This document shows, piece after piece, positions 1 through 8,647 of a stretch of 64,000 bases of DNA. Position 1 is the stretch's first letter. Every line of letters begins with the position of its first letter. The position numbers and the translations under genes are program-made. The stretch comes from Bradyrhizobium sp. CSS354. GTDB lineage: Bacteria; Pseudomonadota; Alphaproteobacteria; Rhizobiales; Xanthobacteraceae. The DNA lies in assembly GCF_029051725.1 (NCBI RefSeq), contig NZ_JAACFU010000019.1:62001-126000 (forward strand), in the 5' to 3' direction. The notes beneath the pieces are model-generated. The model was given only the letters and a program-made list of their open reading frames with translations, was not told where the DNA came from and did no database searches.

Positions 1-738
1 TCTCATCTCGATGCGGCCGAGCGCGTCGAGCTGATCGAGAACCGGCTCGCGCTGGAACAACGCAATGCCGAACTGCGCGAGCAGTTCATTGCCGTGCTCG
101 GTCACGACCTCAGAAACCCTCTTGCCTCGATCCAGGGCGGCCTGCGGCTTCTGAACAAGAAGGTCGATGACGAGGGCAAGAACTGGATCAACCTGCTGCA
201 GGGAAGCGTGGCCCGGATGGCGGGCCTGATCGACAATGTCATGGACTTCGCCCGCGCGCGGCTCGGCTCCGGGATGCAGCTCAAGCTGAAAGAACAGCCG
301 CTCGAGCCTGTCATCAAGCAAATTGTCGCGGAGTTCGAGAACGTGCATCCGGATCGTGTGATTGAAACGGTGGTCAACGTTCCGGTGAGTGTGAGGATCG
401 ACGCCGACCGCATAGGTCAGATGCTGTCCAATCTTCTCGGCAACGCGATTTCCTATGGCGCCGCCGACGAGCCGATCAGGGTGCTGGCGCAGACGACCGA
501 AGCCGGCTTCGACATCAGCGTTATCAACAAAGGCGCGCCAATTCCGGCTGATGCGATCCCGCGCCTCTTCACTGCGTTCGATCGTGGCGACGTTCTGCCG
601 AACCAGAAGGGGCTTGGGCTCGGATTGTACATCGCCCAGGAGATCGCGCGTGCCCATGGCGGGTTGATCGCCGCGTCGTCGATGCGGGATGAAACGGTGT
701 TCACCGCGTCGTTCCCGGCAACACAGGCCAGCGGCTGA
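1..738 (+). CDS. Sensor histidine kinase, C-terminal part (truncated by window start)
   Basis: The frame is open from base 1, so the sensor region lies outside the window and 245 codons are visible. The dimerisation/phosphoacceptor helix carries the H-box VLGHDLRNPLASI with the phospho-accepting His at visible codon 35. The HATPase domain follows with an N box (LSNLLGNAISYG), an F-box-like segment (LFTAFDRGD) and a good G2 box (GLGLGLYIAQEIARAHGG). The G1 position reads VINKGAPIP, with Asn where most kinases have Asp. It would autophosphorylate and pass phosphate to a response regulator not in view; the short linker before the H-box (ENRLALEQRNAELREQ) is a coiled coil typical of PAS- or GAF-linked kinases. 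Signal unknown. Confidence 0.9.
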   Translation, partial: SHLDAAERVELIENRLALEQRNAELREQFIAVLGHDLRNPLASIQGGLRLLNKKVDDEGKNWINLLQGSVARMAGLIDNVMDFARARLGSGMQLKLKEQPLEPVIKQIVAEFENVHPDRVIETVVNVPVSVRIDADRIGQMLSNLLGNAISYGAADEPIRVLAQTTEAGFDISVINKGAPIPADAIPRLFTAFDRGDVLPNQKGLGLGLYIAQEIARAHGGLIAASSMRDETVFTASFPATQASG

Positions 739-918
739 GAAGGCGTGCCACGCTCCAGTATCTGGCCGTCACCGAGCGTCTGGCCAATTCTCGGACAATG
801 CCATCATGCGCCTGTTTTGCCCGACGGCGCAACCGGCCTTATGTGCCGGCGTGGGTCGGGCCAGCTACGGTCAGCTGATTTTAGCACACGCGTAACCCAT
901 TGATCTCACAGCGTCGGT

Positions 919-944
919 CTACTGTGCATGGGGTTGTTTTCGCG
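919..944. repeat. 26-bp repeat, copy 1 (inverted relative to copy at 41560)
   Basis: A 26-base stretch beginning CTACTGTGCATGGGG and ending TTTTCGCG, followed by a T-run, is found exactly again in reverse orientation at 41560-41585. Here it lies between the kinase gene and the 3' end of feoB, about 20 bases beyond the feoB stop. It is not itself a hairpin. Confidence 0.8.
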
Positions 945-964
945 CTTTTTAGTTTCGAGAGGGG

Positions 965-2836
965 TTAGCCCGCCCCGAACGCGAGCGCGACATTGTAGGT
1001 CAGAAGGCTCGCGGCGTAGGCCAGCACCAGCATGTAGAAGAAGGTGACGGCCATCCAGGTCCAGCTTCCGGTCTCGCGCCGGATCACGGCCAGCGTGGAT
1101 GCGCATTGCGGGGCGAAGATGTACCAGGCCAGCATCGACAGCGCGGTCGCGAGCGACCATTTCGTCGCCAGCACCTGGCCGATCTGCTCGGCCGCTTCCT
1201 TGCCGCCTTCGATCGCATAGACGGTGCCGAGTGCTGCGACCGCGACCTCGCGCGCCGCCATGCCCGGGATCAGCGCGACCGCGATCTGCCAGTTGAAGCC
1301 GACCGGCGCCAGCAGCGGCTCGAGCGCCTTGCCGATGATCGCGGCCAGGCTGAAGTCGATCGCCGGCTCGGTGGCGCCGGCGGGCGGCTGCGGGAACGAG
1401 GCCAGGAACCAGATCAGCACCATCATCGAAAAGATCGTGGTGCCGGCGCGGTGCAGGAACATCTTGGCCCGCGTATAGACGCCGATCGCGATCGATTTCA
1501 GCCGCGGCATCTTGTAGTCCGGCAGCTCCAGCATGAACGGCGCCGGCGCATAGTCGCGCAGCATGAAGAACTTGATGAGGAACGAGACGGCAAGTGCGCT
1601 GGCGATGCCGATGGCATAGAGGCCGAACATCACCAGGCCCTGGAGGTTGATGAAGCCCCAGACGTCCCTGGCCGGAATGAAGGCGGAGATGATCAGCGTG
1701 TAGACGGGAATGCGCGCCGAGCAGGTCATCAGCGGCGCGATCAGGATCGTGGTCAACCGGTCGCGCTTGTTGTCGATCACGCGCGTCGCCATGATGCCGG
1801 GGATGGCGCAGGCAAAGCTCGACAGCAGCGGAATGAAGGCGCGGCCGTGCAGGCCGGCGCCGCCCATGATGCGGTCCATCAGGAACGCGGCACGCGCCAT
1901 GTAGCCGAAATCTTCCAGCAGCAGGATGAACAGGAAGATGATGATGATCTGCGGCAGGAACACGATGACGCTGCCGACGCCTGATATCACGCCGTTCTGA
2001 AGGAAGCTCTGCAGCAGGCCGGCGGGCAGGGTGGCGTGCACGAACTCACCGAGGGAGTCGAAACCCGAATTGAGCAGCTCCATCAGCGGCTGCGCCCAGG
2101 CGAACACCGCCTGGAACATCACGAACAGGATGGCCGCGAGCACGATCAGCCCGCCGACGGGATGCAGCACGATCGCGTCGATCCGCGCGGTCCATGTGTC
2201 GGGGCGAGCAGGCAGGCTGACGCAGTCGGCGATGATGCGGTCGGCTTCGCGCTGGGTGGCGCGCAGATCGGCCACGCTGAGCGCCCGCCAATTATTCTCT
2301 CCCGGCTCGGCGGCGAGCTTTGCCGAAATCTCGTCGGTCAGCGACAGCAGGTCGGCCGTGCCGCCCTTGCGCACCGCGATCGAGGTGACCACGGGCACGC
2401 CGAGCTCCTTGGCGAGCCGCGCGACGTCGACAGTGATGCCGCGGCGGGTCGCGATGTCGAACATGTTGAGCACGAGGATCATCGGCCGGCCGGTGCGCTT
2501 GAGCTCCAGCAGCAGGCGGATGGTCAGGCGCAGATTGGTCGAATCCGCCACGCACAGCACGAGGTCGGGCAGGGTCTCGCCGGTGGCCTTGCCGAGCACG
2601 AAGTCGCGGGTGATCTCCTCGTCCGGGCTGCGGCCGCGCAGCGAATAGGTGCCGGGCAAATCGACCACGGAGACCTGGCGTCCTAACGGCGTGACGAAGA
2701 AGCCTTCCTTGCGCTCGACGGTGACGCCGGGATAGTTCGCGACCTTCTGCCGGCTCCCGGTCAGCGCATTGAACAGCGAGGTCTTGCCGCTGTTTGGCGT
2801 GCCCACCAGGGCGAGATGAAGTAGGGGCAATTCCAT
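965..2836 (-). CDS. feoB: Ferrous iron transport protein B
   Basis: Inner-membrane Fe(II) importer, 623 residues. The N-terminal cytosolic G domain shows G1 at residues 12-19 (GTPNSGKT), G3 DLPG near residue 60 and G4 NMFD near residue 125, followed by a short helical spacer. The membrane core contains the two FeoB-type cysteine segments (FACAIPGIMATR and TCSARIPVY) and several hydrophobic helices, with repeated Gate-like halves. It is shorter than the roughly 770-residue enterobacterial form because the C-terminal region is compact. feoA starts 20 bases upstream on the same strand, so the two are likely co-transcribed. No FeoC gene is seen. Confidence 0.97.
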   Translation of the reverse strand: MELPLLHLALVGTPNSGKTSLFNALTGSRQKVANYPGVTVERKEGFFVTPLGRQVSVVDLPGTYSLRGRSPDEEITRDFVLGKATGETLPDLVLCVADSTNLRLTIRLLLELKRTGRPMILVLNMFDIATRRGITVDVARLAKELGVPVVTSIAVRKGGTADLLSLTDEISAKLAAEPGENNWRALSVADLRATQREADRIIADCVSLPARPDTWTARIDAIVLHPVGGLIVLAAILFVMFQAVFAWAQPLMELLNSGFDSLGEFVHATLPAGLLQSFLQNGVISGVGSVIVFLPQIIIIFLFILLLEDFGYMARAAFLMDRIMGGAGLHGRAFIPLLSSFACAIPGIMATRVIDNKRDRLTTILIAPLMTCSARIPVYTLIISAFIPARDVWGFINLQGLVMFGLYAIGIASALAVSFLIKFFMLRDYAPAPFMLELPDYKMPRLKSIAIGVYTRAKMFLHRAGTTIFSMMVLIWFLASFPQPPAGATEPAIDFSLAAIIGKALEPLLAPVGFNWQIAVALIPGMAAREVAVAALGTVYAIEGGKEAAEQIGQVLATKWSLATALSMLAWYIFAPQCASTLAVIRRETGSWTWMAVTFFYMLVLAYAASLLTYNVALAFGAG

Positions 2837-2856
2837 CGAATTGGGGTCCGGTCGCT

Positions 2857-3132
2857 TCAGGCGACGATAATGGCCATGGCTTCGCGACGGCGGACCGCGA
2901 TGGTGATGCTGTCGACCCGTACCGCGATCGGGTCGCGCCCGACCAGCCCCTCGTGCAGGACCTCGACCCGGGCGCCCTCGACGAAGCCGAGCTCGATCAG
3001 CCGGCTCTCGAGCTCGATGTCCGAGAGCGCCGAGCCCGCGTCCTTGGGGGAAAGGTGCTGGATGACGCCGGTATAGCCGCGCTGGGCCAGGCCCAGCGGC
3101 ATCTGCGGACGCGTATCATGGATGTCGGTCAT
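2857..3132 (-). CDS. feoA: Ferrous iron transport protein A
   Basis: Small cytosolic SH3-like protein (91 residues) that supports FeoB. The family pattern of residues is clear: LxxGYTGVIQHL near the start, then SRLIELGFVEGARVEVLHEG, and a C-terminal beta strand IAVRRREAMAIIV. An upstream in-frame TTG at 3147 would add five residues; the ATG at 3132 is preferred. It heads the feoAB operon. Iron control (Irr or Fur type) would be expected in rhizobia, but I could not identify a convincing operator in the 150 bases upstream. Confidence 0.93.
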   Translation of the reverse strand: MTDIHDTRPQMPLGLAQRGYTGVIQHLSPKDAGSALSDIELESRLIELGFVEGARVEVLHEGLVGRDPIAVRVDSITIAVRRREAMAIIVA

Positions 3133-3284
3133 GCCCTGTATTTTCAACGCAGGGCATCGAGGTCAAGCGCGCTCGGTCGCTGAAACTGCACCTTAGAGTG
3201 ATTTTAAAGTACCAGCTTCGTGACGGAGGCGATTGGCGCCGGGATCGGCGCCAAGATGAGCGCCAAGGATCGGCGCAAAGTCGG

Positions 3285-3539
3285 CTACTGGGCCGGGACC
3301 TTTTCCGCCTGGATGGCGGCCATGGCGCGGCTCTTGAAGTAGTCGAGCACGAACAGGCGGATCGCCGAGGACAGATTGCCCTGCTGGCGGTTGCCGTCGA
3401 TCTCGCCGACCAGCTCGGACAGCGTCATATTGCGCAGGCCCGAGATCTCCTTCATGCCGTTCCAGAACGCCTCTTCCAGGCTGACGCTGGTCTTGTGACC
3501 GGCGACGACGATCGACCGTTTCACGACGGGCGACTTCAT
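3285..3539 (-). CDS. Ribbon-helix-helix domain protein
   Basis: An 84-residue protein beginning MKSPVVKRSIVVAGHKTSVSLEEAFW. The beta strand plus helix-turn-helix arrangement (SIVVAGHKTSVSLEEAFWNGMKEI...LSELVGEID...SSAIRLFVLDYF) fits the RHH_4-type ribbon-helix-helix family often found in Rhizobiales. It overlaps the upstream DUF4169 gene by four bases (ATGA), so the two are translationally coupled. A DNA-binding role is likely from the family; its targets are unknown. The longer in-frame reading back to 3797 is an antisense-style extension and is not used. Confidence 0.8.
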   Translation of the reverse strand: MKSPVVKRSIVVAGHKTSVSLEEAFWNGMKEISGLRNMTLSELVGEIDGNRQQGNLSSAIRLFVLDYFKSRAMAAIQAEKVPAQ

Positions 3540-3724
3540 GGCTGCTCCTCGCGATCGATCTGGTGCTGGTCCAGATGCGCCTTCGCCTGGTCCGCGCGCG
3601 TCTCCTCCGCTGACCGCTCCGCCTTCGTGCGGCCGAACTTCGTTCGGTTGGCGTGCGCCTGCTTCGCCGTGGCTTCCCGCTCGGCGCGCTTCCGGAAACG
3701 GTTCAGGTTGATGACGTTCGCCAT
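3536..3724 (-). CDS. DUF4169 family small protein
   Basis: A 62-residue, very basic and charged protein (MANVINLNRFRKRAEREATAKQ...) matching the DUF4169 pattern: a short hydrophobic start followed by an Arg/Lys/Ala/Glu-rich helix. Function unknown. It ends in an ATGA overlap with the ribbon-helix-helix gene. The same two genes commonly sit beside fumC in Bradyrhizobium relatives, which supports both being real (recollection of synteny, not checked). Confidence 0.8.
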   Translation of the reverse strand: MANVINLNRFRKRAEREATAKQAHANRTKFGRTKAERSAEETRADQAKAHLDQHQIDREEQP

Positions 3725-4002
3725 GTCGCGTCTCCATCATCCGATCCTCCGTGGGCAGGATGAAACATTCAGAAACTGTGCGCCGCACTGCGCCCAATGA
3801 GACTTGATCGCCATTCGCTTGTCCTCGTCAATCGACCCTTGGGCCATCAAACGATGAATTCCGCCCCCGTGGGGGGTGGAGGGGCTGCGTAGCACGCAAT
3901 CCCGCCGCGACATTGACGGTAATCAAATCCCGTCCGTTAAGCCCTACATTTAATGGAGCTTGGGGCTCCGTATCATTACGGATGGCTATCGGAATTCGGA
4001 AT

Positions 4003-5463
4003 TTATCCCGGGCTGGTCATCTTCTCGGGGCGCACCAGGCGGTCGAATTCCTCCCCCGAGACGAAGCCGAGCCGCAGCGCTTCTTCCTTCAGCGTGGTGC
4101 CGTTGGCATGCGCCGTCTTGGCCACCTTGGCCGCGTTGTCGTAGCCGATCTTGGGAGCGAGCGCCGTCACCAGCATCAGCGAGCGCTGCATCAGCTCCTT
4201 GATGCGCTTCTCGTCGGCGCGGATGCCGCTGACGCAATGCTCGGTGAAGGAGCGCGCGGCGTCCGCGATCAGCCGGATCGAGTGCAGCATGTTGTAGGCC
4301 AGCACGGGCTTGTAGACGTTGAGCTCGAAATGGCCCTGGCTGCCGGCGACCGTGATCGCGGTGTGATTGCCGAACACCTGGCAGCACACCATCGTCATCG
4401 CCTCGCACTGCGTCGGATTGACCTTGCCCGGCATGATCGAGGAGCCCGGCTCGTTCTCGGGCAGCATCAGTTCGCCGAGGCCCGAACGCGGACCCGATCC
4501 GAGCAGGCGGATGTCGTTGGCGATCTTGAAAAGGCCTGTCGCGACCGAGTTGATGGCGCCGTGCGCCAGCACATAGGCGTCGTTCGAGGCCAGCGCCTCG
4601 AATTTATTGGCGGCGCTGGTGAAGGGCAGCTTGGTAATCCCGGCAACGTGCTTTGCGAACAGTTTTGCAAAGCGCGGCTTCGAATTGAGGCCGGTGCCGA
4701 CGGCGGTGCCGCCCTGCGCCAGCGGATAGAGCTCCTTCACCGCGACCTTGAGCCGGGCGATGCCGCTTTCGACCTGTGCGGCATAGCCGGAAAATTCCTG
4801 GCCGAGCGTCAGCGGCGTCGCGTCCTGGGTGTGGGTGCGGCCGATCTTGACGATCTTTGCGAACTCCTTCTCCTTCTTGCGCAACGCGCGCAGCAATTCG
4901 CCGAGGGCAGGGACGAGATCGGCGGTGATGCGGCTTGCCGCCGCGATATGCATCGCGGTCGGGAACGAGTCGTTCGACGACTGGCTCATGTTGACGTGAT
5001 CGTTGGGATGCACCGGCTTCTTGGCGCCGAGCTCGCCGCCCAGGAGCTCATTGGCGCGGTTGGCGATGACCTCGTTGAGATTCATGTTGCTCTGCGTGCC
5101 CGAGCCGGTCTGCCACACCACCAGCGGAAAATGGTCGTCCAGCTTGCCCTCGATCACGTCGCGCGCGGCGCGGATGATGGCATTGGCGCGGCGCTGGTCG
5201 AGCAGACCGAGCTCCTGGTTGGACTGCGCCGCGGCGAGCTTGACGATACCGAGCGCATGCACAAGCGAGATCGGCATGCGATCGATGCCGATGCGAAAAT
5301 TCTGCCGCGAGCGTTCGGTCTGCGCGCCCCAATAGCGGTCGGCGAGGACCTCGATCGGGCCGAAGCTGTCGGTCTCGGTGCGGGTCGCCGGGCGTGAGGA
5401 GCTGTCGGTCTTCGAGCGGGCAGCCTTCGAGCGGGAAGTCTTCGAGAGTGAAGTTTTGGCCAT
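4003..5463 (-). CDS. fumC: Class II fumarate hydratase
   Basis: Converts fumarate and water to L-malate in the TCA cycle, oxygen-stable homotetramer. The fumarase/aspartase signature GSSIMPGKVN is present, as are the substrate-binding region (SGTQSNMNLNEV) and the TAxP-like region (GRTHTQDATPLTLGQ). At 486 residues it is slightly longer than the usual 460 because of an N-terminal Ser/Lys/Arg-rich tail (MAKTSLSKTSRSKAARSK) that is probably disordered. I chose the ATG at 5463, which has a GGA about seven bases upstream; an ATG at 5475 lies too close to its purine run. Confidence 0.96.
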   Translation of the reverse strand: MAKTSLSKTSRSKAARSKTDSSSRPATRTETDSFGPIEVLADRYWGAQTERSRQNFRIGIDRMPISLVHALGIVKLAAAQSNQELGLLDQRRANAIIRAARDVIEGKLDDHFPLVVWQTGSGTQSNMNLNEVIANRANELLGGELGAKKPVHPNDHVNMSQSSNDSFPTAMHIAAASRITADLVPALGELLRALRKKEKEFAKIVKIGRTHTQDATPLTLGQEFSGYAAQVESGIARLKVAVKELYPLAQGGTAVGTGLNSKPRFAKLFAKHVAGITKLPFTSAANKFEALASNDAYVLAHGAINSVATGLFKIANDIRLLGSGPRSGLGELMLPENEPGSSIMPGKVNPTQCEAMTMVCCQVFGNHTAITVAGSQGHFELNVYKPVLAYNMLHSIRLIADAARSFTEHCVSGIRADEKRIKELMQRSLMLVTALAPKIGYDNAAKVAKTAHANGTTLKEEALRLGFVSGEEFDRLVRPEKMTSPG

Positions 5464-5561
5464 GAGCACATCCATTCCGCCGCGCGAAATGCCACGCGGC
5501 TCTTCATGTGCCTCTATATAGAGAGTTTGGCCGCCCGCGACGGGCGCCAGTCCGATCTAGA

Positions 5562-6077
5562 TCATTTCTTGCGGAAACGATCCAAGCGCACGACTTCGGC
5601 GCCGCCCTGGTTCGGAGCCGCCGGCTCTTCGGCGCCTTCCGCAGGTTCAGTGGCAGGGGGCACCGCGACCGCTGACGGGGCGGGAGCGGCCGGCAATGTC
5701 TCGGCCGAGAGGTCGGCGACATCGGAGGTGTCGAACTGGAGGCCGAATTTCACGGATGGATCGAGGAAGCTCTTGATGGCGCTGAACGGCACGATCAGCC
5801 GCTCCGGAATGCCGCCGAAGGACAGGCCGACCTCGAAGCGGTCCTCGAGCACGGTCAGATCCCAGAACTGGTGCTGCAGGATGATCGTCATCTCTTCCGG
5901 ATATTGGGCCAGCAGCCGTGAGGACAATTTCACGCCGTCGGCCTTCGACACGAAGGTGATGAAGAAATGATGCTCGCCGGGCAGTCCTTGGGACGCGGCG
6001 TCGGTCAGCACCTTGCGCAACACGCCGCGCAGTGCGTCGCGGGCCAGCACATCGTATCGGATATGATCGGTCGCCAT
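5562..6077 (-). CDS. sspB: SspB family ClpXP adaptor (SspB-alpha)
   Basis: A 171-residue protein starting MATDHIRYDVLARDALRGV. The SspB fold is recognisable (FFITFVSKADGVKLSSRLLAQYP, TIILQHQFWDL, FEVGLSFGGIPERLIVPFSAI), followed by a Pro/Ala/Glu-rich linker and a conserved C-terminal tail VVRLDRFRKK, the ClpX-binding peptide of the family. It tethers ssrA-tagged proteins and delivers them to ClpXP. The start at 6077 fits the family; the longer frame to 6128 adds unrelated residues. The ssrA gene lies just upstream on the same strand, so tag and adaptor are encoded side by side. Confidence 0.93.
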   Translation of the reverse strand: MATDHIRYDVLARDALRGVLRKVLTDAASQGLPGEHHFFITFVSKADGVKLSSRLLAQYPEEMTIILQHQFWDLTVLEDRFEVGLSFGGIPERLIVPFSAIKSFLDPSVKFGLQFDTSDVADLSAETLPAAPAPSAVAVPPATEPAEGAEEPAAPNQGGAEVVRLDRFRKK

Positions 6078-6189
6078 GGTGGTCCTGTTGCATTCCAGGA
6101 GCTGGGCCCTGCCGGCCCGACTCGCCAAGCCGCAATAATACCGCGCCTGACGGGTCAGCAGGAGTCCCCGCGGGGTAGGAAATAAGAGG

Positions 6190-6539
6190 TAAGTGGAGGC
6201 TTCTGTTGCCAGGTGCCTCCGAACCCCGCCTAACGGAGCTTAACCCGTTAGGACTTCAGAATGGTCTTTCAAACTGCGTTACGCAGCCTGAGCAACCGGA
6301 GCAAAGTTGTCGTTGGCAACTATTGCATAGCCCGATAACGGCGGAACAATACCGAGAAAAAGAACGCCCTTTACGCCCTCGTCGATCCTATTTCGCCCCC
6401 GCCAAAGCCCGCCTCAGGGCCAGCCCGCTGGTGGGCTTTGGTGGAGGCGCCGGGTACCGCCCCCGGGTCCGAATGGTTTATTGCGACGACCGTTTATTTC
6501 CATAGCCGGCGAACCGGCACTCCCAATATAGGGGGCAAA
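6190..6539 (-). ncRNA. ssrA: Transfer-messenger RNA, circularly permuted two-piece form (ends approximate)
   Basis: Read on the minus strand, the acceptor piece comes first and ends in CCA at 6441-6439, preceded by a T-arm-like stem (CCGGG/CCCGG) and CGCCTCC at 6449-6443. A removed spacer of about 38 bases (6438-6401) follows, then the coding piece begins GGGGGCGAAATAGGATCGAC at 6400. The seven-base acceptor stem pairs GGGGGCG with CGCCTCC and contains G3-U, the alanyl-tRNA synthetase identity pair. The resume codon GCC (6317-6315) opens the tag ANDNFAPVAQAA, ending TAA at 6281-6279. Pseudoknot-like stems (for example GGAGGC/GCCTCC at 6195-6220) close the 3' side. It rescues stalled ribosomes. 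Confidence 0.95.
6279..6317 (-). other. tmRNA proteolysis-tag reading frame
   Basis: Codons from the resume GCC to TAA encode ANDNFAPVAQAA, with the alphaproteobacterial ANDN start and the C-terminal AA needed by ClpX. The bases just before it (ATAGTT) match the conserved upstream element that positions the resume codon. Confidence 0.93.
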
Positions 6540-6641
6540 GGTTTCAAATAACAGGTGCTTCGAGCGATCATTGCGAGGTTCCCTTTGGATAGGTTCCCGG
6601 CAGCCTTGGCCGCGCGCCGGCCGGCGTTCTAAGCTCCTGAC

Positions 6642-7259
6642 ATGTCCGAGGATTCCGCACCGGCTGCCCCCCAACGAGATCACGAGCCGGACCGTCGAGC
6701 CATCAGCGCCGTTCCGCCGGGCCTGCTCGCGCTGTTCCTGGCCTTTGCCAGGATGTCGCTGGCGGGCTTCGGAGGGGTTTTGGTGTTCGCCAGGCAGGCC
6801 ATCGTCGAGCAGCACCGCTGGATGACGGCGGACGAATTCAACGAGATTTTTGCGCTCTGCCATTTCCTGCCCGGGCCCAATATCGTCAATCTGTCCATGG
6901 TGTTCGGCGCGCGGCTGCGCGGGATCGCCGGAGGCATTGCCGCCTTCGCAGGGCTGTTGCTGCCGCCCACGCTGATCATGACGGTGCTCGCGATCGTCTA
7001 CGCCCGGTTCGGCGATGTGGAGGTGCTGCGCCGCATCCTCGCCGGCATCTCCTGTGCGGCCGTCGGCCTTTTGATCGCCGTGGTCTTCCGGATGGCGACG
7101 CCGCTGCTCAAGCGGCTGCACGCCGTCGCGCTCATCCTGATGCTGGGCGTATTCCTCGCCATCGGCGTCCTTCGCCTGCCGCTCCAGATCGTCCTTTTGG
7201 TCGCGATTCCCGTCAGTATCGGCACTGCCTTTCTGATGGGGCGGAAGGTAGCAGCATGA
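6642..7259 (+). CDS. Chromate transporter, N-terminal half (ChrA family, short form)
   Basis: A 205-residue membrane protein carrying one CHR domain: FLAFARMSLAGFGGVLVFARQAIVEQHRWM near residue 32 and the family hallmark FLPGPNIVNLSMVFGARLRG near residue 73. About five to six hydrophobic segments follow. Full-length ChrA carries two such domains; here the second is a separate gene that overlaps by four bases (ATGA), so the pair probably forms a heterodimeric exporter of chromate or a related oxyanion. The first 25 residues are polar and lack similarity that I recognise. Confidence 0.88.
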   Translation: MSEDSAPAAPQRDHEPDRRAISAVPPGLLALFLAFARMSLAGFGGVLVFARQAIVEQHRWMTADEFNEIFALCHFLPGPNIVNLSMVFGARLRGIAGGIAAFAGLLLPPTLIMTVLAIVYARFGDVEVLRRILAGISCAAVGLLIAVVFRMATPLLKRLHAVALILMLGVFLAIGVLRLPLQIVLLVAIPVSIGTAFLMGRKVAA

Positions 7260-7786
7260 ACGCGGAGAACCCGATCTGGGCGCTGATCTCGACCTTCGGT
7301 CTGATGTCGCTGTTCGCAGTCGGCGGTGCCGCGGCGGCGGTACCCGAGATGCACCGCATCGCGGTCGATGTGCATCACTGGATGACCGACAAGCAGTTCG
7401 CCGACGCCTATGCGATCGCGCAGCTCTCACCAGGTCCGAACGTACTTATCGTCACGTTAATCGGCTATGCCGTCGCCGGCATTCCTGGCGCTCTGGCGGC
7501 GACCTTGGCCATGTGCCTGCCCACCGCGCTGCTTGCCTATTATGTCAGCCGGCTCCTCAATCGGCCGAGCCAATCGCGCTGGCCGGGGCTGATCCAGGCT
7601 GCACTGGTTCCGCTCTCGATCGGCTTGATGGCGGCGAGCGCCCTGATCCTGGCCCAGTCGACCGATCGCACGCTTGCTGCGCTGCTTCTGACCGCGACGG
7701 TTGCAGTGGTCGCATCCGTCCCGCGCATCAATCCACTATGGATTTTGCTGGTCGGGGGCTTGTTGGGTTTTGCTGGCATTGTGTAA
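7256..7786 (+). CDS. Chromate transporter, C-terminal half (ChrA family, short form)
   Basis: A 176-residue membrane protein with the second CHR domain: MSLFAVGGAAAAVPEMHRIAV near residue 18 and AQLSPGPNVLIVTLIGYAVAG near residue 57. The two short proteins carry inversely oriented copies of the same domain, as in other short-chain ChrA pairs. The ATGA overlap with the preceding gene indicates coupled translation. No chrB-type regulator is present beside them, so the true substrate and control are uncertain. Confidence 0.88.
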   Translation: MNAENPIWALISTFGLMSLFAVGGAAAAVPEMHRIAVDVHHWMTDKQFADAYAIAQLSPGPNVLIVTLIGYAVAGIPGALAATLAMCLPTALLAYYVSRLLNRPSQSRWPGLIQAALVPLSIGLMAASALILAQSTDRTLAALLLTATVAVVASVPRINPLWILLVGGLLGFAGIV

Positions 7787-7881
7787 TGAAAATGGCTAGG
7801 CAGTGATCCGGGCGGGGGGATCGATTTCCAGCCGATTAGAACAACAGTGCTCGTGGCTTACGGGTCGCGGAGGAGACATGC

Positions 7882-8643
7882 ATGGCCGATACGCTGGGCC
7901 ACTCGGCGACAGCCAACCGAAACACCTCGGTGGTGATCAGCTTTTGTCTGCTGGCCATAGCGCCGCAGATTTTCGAATTCATCTGGTCGTTCGGGACGTT
8001 CTTTGGCTGGGGCGCGGGACGCGGCCCGGCCACCGTCGTGATCAGCCACGCTACGGCGCTGCTCGCGGGCGCGCCCGGCGCGTTGCTCGGAGCGGTCGGC
8101 GGTGACACCAAGAAGGCGTCATCCGATGTGCTGCTGGCGCTGATCTATTCCTATCCGATCTTCGCGGTGGCGATTCTCACGATCTTCATGACGATCAGGT
8201 CGGCGCAGGACTATGTCGGCGGGATCGTGCTGATGGCGCTCGCCCTGTTCGCACTGTGGGCCTCCAGCGATTTGCAGGGGATGCGGGGCTTCTCCTTTGG
8301 CGCCGGCACGGCGCCGCGAATGTTCGGCGGGCTGCTCGTCGCACTTGGCGCCGGCATTGCGTTGACGGGACTGCTGACCGACGGGCCGGGCATGGCGCAC
8401 TATGCCTGGCGTGGGCCGCTCTTCGTGATGGTCTCGATCGTCTTCTTCGCGTTGGCGATTCGTCCGCTTGGGGTGGTGGTTACGGCTTTCGCAAGCTTCA
8501 TGATCGCGGCGATGGGCACGCATGAGACGCGCTGGGTCGAAGCGCTCATCGTCGGCGCCTGCCTGACGCTGGGCTGCGCGGTGCTCTTCCCCTACGTGCT
8601 AGGCCTGCCGATGCCGATGTTCCCGCGCTTCCTGGTTCAGTGA
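7882..8643 (+). CDS. tctB: Tripartite tricarboxylate transporter, small membrane subunit (TctB-like)
   Basis: A 253-residue membrane protein with hydrophobic segments spread along its length (for example FCLLAIAPQIFEFIW, AVAILTIFMTI, GIVLMALALFALWAS, AFASFMIAAMG, FPYVLGLPMPMFPRFL). The C-terminal half is the DUF1468/TctB domain; the N-terminal 90 residues are less typical. It lies four bases upstream of tctA, which fixes its identity. The TctC binding protein that would normally complete the system is not adjacent. Confidence 0.82.
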   Translation: MADTLGHSATANRNTSVVISFCLLAIAPQIFEFIWSFGTFFGWGAGRGPATVVISHATALLAGAPGALLGAVGGDTKKASSDVLLALIYSYPIFAVAILTIFMTIRSAQDYVGGIVLMALALFALWASSDLQGMRGFSFGAGTAPRMFGGLLVALGAGIALTGLLTDGPGMAHYAWRGPLFVMVSIVFFALAIRPLGVVVTAFASFMIAAMGTHETRWVEALIVGACLTLGCAVLFPYVLGLPMPMFPRFLVQ

Positions 8644-8647
8644 GGGT

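Noticed and set aside
3148..3284. Possible Irr or Fur box upstream of feoA
   Set aside because: TTAGAG-TTTTAAAG around 3192 is only a loose match to iron-box patterns; not enough to call.
3285..3797. 170-residue reading of the ribbon-helix-helix gene
   Set aside because: Its first 86 codons are the DUF4169 gene read out of frame; the real start is the ATGA overlap at 3539.
3956..3970. Terminator for fumC at a GGAGC/GCTCC hairpin
   Set aside because: Five-base stem with no T-run on the correct side; too weak.
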